Below are positions 1-4,604 of a stretch of 5,835 nucleotides of DNA, piece after piece. Below the pieces are notes generated by a model, which saw only the letters and a program-made list of their open reading frames with translations, had not been told where the DNA came from and did not search any database. Made by a program: the position numbers and the translations under genes. Each line of letters starts with the position of its first letter. Positions within the stretch are counted from its first letter, which is position 1. Source of the stretch: an uncultured Clostridia bacterium (GTDB lineage Bacteria; Bacillota; Clostridia; Christensenellales; CAG-314). The stretch spans positions 1-5,835 of the forward strand of contig CAKQXG010000129.1 in NCBI GenBank assembly GCA_934281515.1, read 5' to 3'.

Positions 1-2710
1 GATGCATGTAAGCATTGCTAAGGTTGTAGTCGGATATTACCATGCCGACAAAACCCCACTCCTTGCGTAGCACCTCGGTAAGCAAGGCGTAACTACCACC
101 TGCCCAATCGGTACCTATACGGTTGAATGAGCTCATCATGCCATGCGTATTTCCTTGCTCCACAATCATTTGGAACGGCTTGAGGTAAATTTCGCGGAAA
201 GTTTGTTCGTCCGCCCAAGTAATTAGTCCGTCACTGTCGCGGTTTGTTTCCTGATCGTTTAGCACAAAATGCTTGACATAGGTGTACACGCCTTTGCTTT
301 GTGCGCCGACAACGACGTTAGTCCCTAGATAACCTGCAAGGAACGGGTCTTCGCTGTAGTACTCCCAGTTGCGTCCCGAAAACGGCGAACGATGAATATT
401 GACTGCCGGCGCATACCAACCGCTGTATGTACGTCCGTCGCCTTTGGTGTAACCGACAAGACTTTCCAAGCCGACCATTACGCCCATGTCGTTGGCAAGG
501 TCCTTGTTCCAAGTTGCGCCGATGACGCATTCCGAAGCGTAGAAACACGTATCGTGTACCGTCGGATCGCCCATAAACACGGTAAATCCGGCAGGTCCGT
601 CGGGGTCGGCGGTACGCGGTTTACCTATTTTGTCCAATGCAATGGTATGGAAGTTGCCTTGTCCGACAAGTTGCACCATTTCGTCAACGGTCAAGTAGTC
701 GATAAGTTCGTCCCACTTTTCGCTGTTGTAGTCCACACCTATCAGATCGTACAGTTGCGGCGCAGTACCACTCTTACCTTGCGTGCGTGTTGCTCCACTA
801 AACGACGCCGCATAGTTGCCGTTGGTGTCATCGTAAGTGTAGGTAAGCTTGGCGCGTACGTCGTCGGCAATCTCACGGTCTGCCTTTGTCGGAGTAGTCG
901 GGAATGTACCGTTGAAACTACTACGCGTCATTACTTTGCCACTCATATAAGCCGACATATCCTCAAAACGATTGTCGCTTATCGAGCCTGTTCCGTAAAT
1001 ATCCATCGGGTAAGTCACGTCCTCAAACAAAGAGTATTCGCGTGCAATTCTATCCTCGCCTGCCCATGCGTCGTGAGCATTTCTGCCAAGATACAGCGTG
1101 TAGGTACCCATATCGAGTTCGTAACAACTATACCCGTTGCCGTTAGCGTCGGAGTAGTCGTAGCTGGCCATATCTTTGAGATTTATACTGATTGTATATT
1201 CACCGCTTTGTCCCGGCGCAAGCAAATCGGTCTTGGCAATGCCACCAAGTACAACGTGCGACTTTTCTATGCCGTTGTTGACATAAGGCGCGCTGTAGTA
1301 CAATTGTATCACGTCCTTACCCGAGTACTTCGTGCCTATGTTGGTAACCTTGACGGTTACGTCAATCTTGTTGTTTGTGTTTTTGTCAAGTTGCGTACCG
1401 ACAGGAGTGGATTTACTTTCTACAACTTCCCACTTGAAGTCGGTGTAACTTTGACCGTATCCGAACGGAAACACGACACTGCTGTCGTACCAACCACCGT
1501 CGTCGCCGAAACGGTAAATGTTTTGGTAACTGCGCGTTTCGTAGTAGCGGTAACCGAAATACAATCCTTCCTCGTACTCTACAAAGTAGTTGCCTGTTTG
1601 CGAACCTGCCGCAGTGTAGGCGTTGCCGTTTTCCGTCAGATTGTCGCCGAAGTTTTGCCAAGTGGGGTCGGCGGTAAAATCGCGCACGTATGTATCGACA
1701 AGGTGTCCGGACGGATTGATGTCGCCGCACAATACCTTACCTACGGAGTTAGCGCCGCTACCGCCCGGGCTGCCTATCCACAGCGCGGCGTCGATACCAT
1801 CTTGTTGCAAAAAGCCAAGCTCCATGCTTGTGGCACAGTTGATAAGCACCACCACTTTGTCGAATTTTCCGCAGGAAACAACGTTGTTTAACAACGCCTC
1901 TTCGTTGGCGTCAAGTTCGAGATAGTGTTGTCCGCCCGCCTTACTTCCTTCTACAGCCGCACCGCCGTAGTTTTTGACTTGCAAACGAGGCAAATCGAAG
2001 CCCTCACCGCCGATACGTGAGAATACGATTACCGCGGCGTCGGAATAAGCTTCGTAACTGTTCTTGACCTTGTCGGTGTACAATTCCTCGGGTGTTTCGC
2101 CGATTGCAAGCCCCGTAACTTTTGCGCCGATTGCGGGGTTACTGTCGCGCCCTTTGCCGCTGTCGTTACTTTTGTAAAAGTTGACCAAAGTAGGATTCAG
2201 TACAAATCCTGCGTTTTCCAAGCCTTTATACAGCGAAACGGAATTTCTTGTATTACCTCCGCCGGAGCCGGAGCCGCCGAGTACGATATTGGCGGAGTTT
2301 TTGCCAAACACACTGATTTTTGCATTTTTAGCCAACGGCAATGCCTTGTTGTCGCCTTGTCCGTTGTTTTTCAACAACACAATGCCTTCGCCGACGATTT
2401 CTTCGTTGAGGCGGTTTGCCTCCTTGTAAACCGTCGACTTATCGGTGGGGTTTGCAATTACTCCGTCGGACAACTTCATATCCGTTTCAAACTGTTTGAA
2501 GCCGTCGGTTGTCTTGGTGTAACGATTGTATTTGTTGGGGTCGCCCGATATATTTTTGCGACCTTCGCCGCCGAAAACGGTGTCCATTGTACCCGACAAA
2601 AAGTCGTTTTGCGTGCCCACCATGGTTGCGGTAAACACAAATGTAAACACCAGTACCGAAACCAGAAACCAACAGCGAGCGTATTTCCAAATAATTTTCC
2701 ATGTTTTCAT
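1..2710 (-). CDS. Membrane-anchored GH3 glycosidase with permuted domain order (3' end beyond window)
   Basis: Predicted exo-acting beta-glycosidase (beta-glucosidase or beta-xylosidase type) of glycoside hydrolase family 3, at the outer face of the membrane. 903 residues are visible. Residues about 12-33 form one hydrophobic segment after a basic start (MKTWKIIWKY), probably an uncleaved signal anchor. Domains: alpha/beta sandwich (GH3 C-terminal domain) about 100-420, with EGIVLLKNN at 108-116, GGEGFDLPRL at 234-243 and FPFGYGQSYTDF at 414-425; Fn3-like domain about 448-545; linker; TIM barrel from about 655, with DGPAG at 704-708, GRNWEYYSEDP at 779-789, KHF at 813-815 and VISDY at 891-895. 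By family analogy E236 (bases 2003-2005) is the acid/base and D894 (bases 29-31) the nucleophile. The sandwich-first order is the reverse of standard GH3. The ATG at 2710 is preferred over the in-frame ATG at 2716 because its GGGAGG lies 7 bases upstream, versus 1 base. The gene follows the lipoprotein gene by 12 bases, so co-transcription is expected. No stop codon appears before base 1. Family assignment is sure; substrate is unknown. Confidence 0.95.
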   Translation of the reverse strand, partial: MKTWKIIWKYARCWFLVSVLVFTFVFTATMVGTQNDFLSGTMDTVFGGEGRKNISGDPNKYNRYTKTTDGFKQFETDMKLSDGVIANPTDKSTVYKEANRLNEEIVGEGIVLLKNNGQGDNKALPLAKNAKISVFGKNSANIVLGGSGSGGGNTRNSVSLYKGLENAGFVLNPTLVNFYKSNDSGKGRDSNPAIGAKVTGLAIGETPEELYTDKVKNSYEAYSDAAVIVFSRIGGEGFDLPRLQVKNYGGAAVEGSKAGGQHYLELDANEEALLNNVVSCGKFDKVVVLINCATSMELGFLQQDGIDAALWIGSPGGSGANSVGKVLCGDINPSGHLVDTYVRDFTADPTWQNFGDNLTENGNAYTAAGSQTGNYFVEYEEGLYFGYRYYETRSYQNIYRFGDDGGWYDSSVVFPFGYGQSYTDFKWEVVESKSTPVGTQLDKNTNNKIDVTVKVTNIGTKYSGKDVIQLYYSAPYVNNGIEKSHVVLGGIAKTDLLAPGQSGEYTISINLKDMASYDYSDANGNGYSCYELDMGTYTLYLGRNAHDAWAGEDRIAREYSLFEDVTYPMDIYGTGSISDNRFEDMSAYMSGKVMTRSSFNGTFPTTPTKADREIADDVRAKLTYTYDDTNGNYAASFSGATRTQGKSGTAPQLYDLIGVDYNSEKWDELIDYLTVDEMVQLVGQGNFHTIALDKIGKPRTADPDGPAGFTVFMGDPTVHDTCFYASECVIGATWNKDLANDMGVMVGLESLVGYTKGDGRTYSGWYAPAVNIHRSPFSGRNWEYYSEDPFLAGYLGTNVVVGAQSKGVYTYVKHFVLNDQETNRDSDGLITWADEQTFREIYLKPFQMIVEQGNTHGMMSSFNRIGTDWAGGSYALLTEVLRKEWGFVGMVISDYNLSNAYMH

Positions 2711-2717
2711 ATGCATA

Positions 2718-2724
2718 CCTCCCT
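2718..2724 (-). promoter_or_regulatory. Ribosome binding site of the permuted GH3 gene, overlapping the upstream stop codon
   Basis: Read on the minus strand, AGGGAGG sits 7 bases before the ATG at 2710. Its first two bases are the last two of the lipoprotein's TAG stop codon (2723-2725). This decides the start: the in-frame ATG at 2716 is only one base from the GGAGG core. Overlap of stop codon and ribosome binding site suggests translational coupling, with ribosomes that finish the lipoprotein re-initiating here; that is inference. Confidence 0.85.
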
Positions 2725-4528
2725 AATTGGCAAGGTTGTAGGTGCAAGGCACCCATTTTACCGCAACGGACGTATCTATACGCATGTAGTCTACGCCCGG
2801 ACCGCCGATCATACCTTCACGCAGGGTATTGGTGTGTACGGCAATTTGTATTACGTTCCACCCTTCGACAAGAGATACCGAACCGAATCGATATTCGTTA
2901 AAGGTGGAATAAGCTCTGTTGCCGCCCTCAACACGTACAGAGGTGTAATTTACCGTAGTTTTTGCGCCGTCGGTTGTCTTGCCAACGTAGGTATAGATAC
3001 CGAGCGATGACGGAGTAAACTGCACTGCGCCCATTTCCGAACCGAGAGCAAAGTACAACGGAGCGTTGGTTACAGTAGCTTCGGCATATACGACAAATTC
3101 CAGCGTGACGGTGTCGTTGTGCATATAGTTGATAAACGCACCGTTACTTGTCTGCGACAAGGTTGTGTCGATCAAGCTTTCACCCGTAGGAGAAGCCGAG
3201 TATCCCGTACCGCTTTTGCCTGTCAAATCGACGTATTCCGCCTCAAAACGTCCGTTTGACGGAGATTGCAACGGTTCGTTGATACGGAAATACATTGTGA
3301 CCGTACAAGGCGAGAAACCGTCGGCCTCCGCAGTGACACGGAAGTTCATCAACTTGACAACCTTGGTAGGCGTACCCGTAACCACACCCGAAGGCGACAC
3401 TTCAAGTCCGTAAATGGCTTTAAGTGTAGCGGCGTCCTCGGCAGTCATAGTGTATCTAATGTCTACGCCCTCGCCTGCGTCGGCGGTGGCGATGCTGTAA
3501 TTAGCCTGTTCGCCAACGGTCAATGCGCCGCTAAGCGACTCGAACTTGATACGTTGCGGCTTGACGGACAACACAAAGTTTGCAGTCACGTCCTCGCAAC
3601 CGTCGGCATGCGCCACGACGGAGAAGTTACAGTCGCTGCGTTCCGTCGATTTGCCGATAACGGCGCCATTGGGGTACAACATCATACCTTCGGGCAAAGA
3701 ACCGTCGGCAAGAGTGTATGTCACATTGTTGCCGTTAAGCGCAGTTGCATTGCCGGCAACTCCGCTTTGATTGACGTACTGTATGCCTACGTAAGCGGGG
3801 TCAAGCTCGGTAGTTTTATTTGCGCCGAAATTGACAATTTTGGAAGGAGTAGTACTGACGTGATCGAGCACCACGTCAATGACAAACTCAGCCTCGGTGT
3901 CGGAGTATCCCTTTGCCGAAGCTCTGACAACAAACGCTTCGCCAGGTCCTACCTTGGTAGGAGTACCGGTAATCGTACCGTCGCTTGCCATAGTCAGACC
4001 GTCGGGCAATTTGTCTACGGCTCTGTACGTAACGTCCACTTCGTCCTTGACATATGCTACCGAAGCGGCATACGCAACGCCGACACGAGCGTCGGCAAGG
4101 GTGCGCCCGTCAAAGTCCAAGTGAGCGTTAACGACGCTTATCGTAATCTCCGCCGTCACGGACGGACATTTTTCCGCAGATGCGGTAATATTCACTTTTA
4201 TCTTTTTTATCTTGTCGTACTTGCCTACGATTGTTCCGTCGGCGGCAACCGTCAAAGCGCCGTCAAATGCGTTTGTCAGTTTGCCTTGCGCCTCTTCGTC
4301 AAGCGCGTAGCTTACCGTTGCTCCGTTACTTGCAACGGCAGTCGCCACGGTGCCGGAGTTATCTTTCCCGACAATACTTTCGCAAACGGCGTCATCGTAG
4401 GTAATTACGCCGTTCTTCAATTCTTCGCTCGGCTTTTCGCCGTTGTCCGACGGTTGGCACGCGGCAAACACGCCGACAACCAACATCAACACGGCAATCA
4501 ACCAAGCGCTTAGTCTTTTTTTACTCAC
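2723..4528 (-). CDS. Secreted lipoprotein: four Ig-like (He_PIG type) modules plus C-terminal CBM35/CBM6-like domain
   Basis: Predicted surface lipoprotein of 601 residues, probably a non-catalytic glycan-binding partner of the neighbouring GH3 enzymes. Residues 1-23 are a signal peptide: SKKR, a hydrophobic stretch, then lipobox VFAA-C24 (F at -3 is slightly unusual), followed by a polar Ser/Asn/Glu/Lys linker. Four Ig-like modules follow at about 39-132, 134-219, 228-322 and 325-416; each has a turn of the form LPxGLxxxxDGTITGTPT or a variant and an AxAxG(C/Y/F) strand. Residues about 426-586 look like a CBM35/CBM6 beta-sandwich: they open with RFEAEYVDL, contain EGWNVIQIAV, and close with GGPGVDYMRID, which resembles the usual GPxIDYI ending. 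No glycosidase motif is visible. The GTG at 4528 is chosen over the in-frame TTG at 4540 because that TTG overlaps the GGAGG that lies 5 bases upstream of the GTG. Ig modules and lipidation are well supported; CBM subfamily and ligand are inferred. Confidence 0.9.
   Translation of the reverse strand: MSKKRLSAWLIAVLMLVVGVFAACQPSDNGEKPSEELKNGVITYDDAVCESIVGKDNSGTVATAVASNGATVSYALDEEAQGKLTNAFDGALTVAADGTIVGKYDKIKKIKVNITASAEKCPSVTAEITISVVNAHLDFDGRTLADARVGVAYAASVAYVKDEVDVTYRAVDKLPDGLTMASDGTITGTPTKVGPGEAFVVRASAKGYSDTEAEFVIDVVLDHVSTTPSKIVNFGANKTTELDPAYVGIQYVNQSGVAGNATALNGNNVTYTLADGSLPEGMMLYPNGAVIGKSTERSDCNFSVVAHADGCEDVTANFVLSVKPQRIKFESLSGALTVGEQANYSIATADAGEGVDIRYTMTAEDAATLKAIYGLEVSPSGVVTGTPTKVVKLMNFRVTAEADGFSPCTVTMYFRINEPLQSPSNGRFEAEYVDLTGKSGTGYSASPTGESLIDTTLSQTSNGAFINYMHNDTVTLEFVVYAEATVTNAPLYFALGSEMGAVQFTPSSLGIYTYVGKTTDGAKTTVNYTSVRVEGGNRAYSTFNEYRFGSVSLVEGWNVIQIAVHTNTLREGMIGGPGVDYMRIDTSVAVKWVPCTYNLAN
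2771..3253 (-). other. CBM35/CBM6-like carbohydrate-binding domain of the lipoprotein
   Basis: C-terminal domain of about 160 residues after the Ig-like array. Features seen: an opening RFEAEYVDLTG, resembling the conserved E-A-E start that contributes to calcium or ligand sites in CBM6/35 folds; alternating beta-type hydrophobic strands; EGWNVIQIAV near the end; and a GGPGVDYMRID close. Aromatic candidates for sugar stacking include Y447 of the opening region (GTGYSAS) and the tyrosines around ASTFNEY-like residues 540-546, numbered from the GTG start. Ligand cannot be deduced. A generic jelly-roll adhesion domain is the alternative. Confidence 0.65.
3278..4426 (-). repeat. Array of four Ig-like (He_PIG type) modules in the lipoprotein
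   Basis: Four tandem modules of roughly 85-95 residues. Each combines a central LP(D/E)G(L/M)xxxxxGxxxG turn (degenerate in modules 1 and 4) with a following strand of the type AxAxGxxxxxAxF. The most canonical copy is the second (LPDGLTMASDGTITGTPTK). Modules 2 and 4 still share DNA: 3361-3381 and 3952-3972 differ at 2 of 21 bases. Such modules usually act as rigid spacers or weak binding surfaces, here holding the binding domain away from the membrane. Confidence 0.85.
4457..4528 (-). other. Lipoprotein signal peptide and lipobox
   Basis: The first 24 codons from the GTG start encode SKKR, then a hydrophobic core (LIAVLMLVVGVF) and A-A-C. Cys24 (bases 4457-4459) would be lipidated by Lgt and become the mature N-terminus after LspA cleavage. 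Phe at -3 is less usual than Leu, but A-A-C is typical. The protein should therefore be anchored to the outer face of the cytoplasmic membrane. Confidence 0.85.
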
Positions 4529-4533
4529 AATTG

Positions 4534-4538
4534 CCTCC
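4534..4538 (-). promoter_or_regulatory. Ribosome binding site deciding the GTG start of the lipoprotein gene
   Basis: On the minus strand GGAGG is followed by CAATT and then GTG (4526-4528), a 5-base spacing. The in-frame TTG at 4538-4540 shares a base with this site and has no Shine-Dalgarno of its own, so it is rejected as the start. Confidence 0.8.
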
Positions 4539-4553
4539 AATGCTTACAATACT

Positions 4554-4589
4554 TTTGCGGAAACGACCGCAAAGGATCGCTTCCGCAAA
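4554..4589 (-). promoter_or_regulatory. Intercistronic stem-loop
   Basis: Inverted repeat with arms 4554-4565 and 4578-4589 and a 12-base loop. The outer nine pairs (TTTGCGGAA/TTCCGCAAA) are perfect. On the minus-strand RNA the next pair is a G-U wobble followed by two G-C pairs, whereas a plus-strand RNA would have an A-C mismatch there, so the structure favours the minus-strand transcript. It starts 15 bases after the GH3 stop codon and ends 15 bases before the lipoprotein's GGAGG. No U-run follows the stem, so it is not a standard intrinsic terminator. Likely roles are 3'-end protection of processed mRNA or tuning of expression between the genes (inference). Confidence 0.65.
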
Positions 4590-4604
4590 CAGTTTGTACA
4601 AGTA

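Noticed and set aside
392..1891. 499-residue open frame on the plus strand
   Set aside because: It lies exactly antisense and in register to the GH3 gene, which shows full family motifs. Its translation is rich in Val, Arg, Cys and His with no recognisable domain, as expected of a reverse-complement shadow.
2357..3010. 217-residue open frame on the plus strand crossing the gene junction
   Set aside because: It spans two real minus-strand genes and stays open only because they share a frame and avoid TTA, CTA and TCA codons.
3266..4513. 415-residue open frame on the plus strand
   Set aside because: It is antisense to the lipoprotein gene, in register with its codons, and has no plausible ribosome binding site or domain. 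The minus strand has the signal peptide, repeated modules and ribosome binding site.
4554..4589. Intrinsic terminator
   Set aside because: The stem is good but the bases after it on the minus strand are AGTATTG, not a run of U; the plus strand also lacks one. Kept as a generic stem-loop.
4529..4604. Internal promoter before the lipoprotein gene
   Set aside because: A weak TATTGT could serve as a -10 box, but no convincing -35 lies about 17 bases upstream, and the stem-loop occupies the space.
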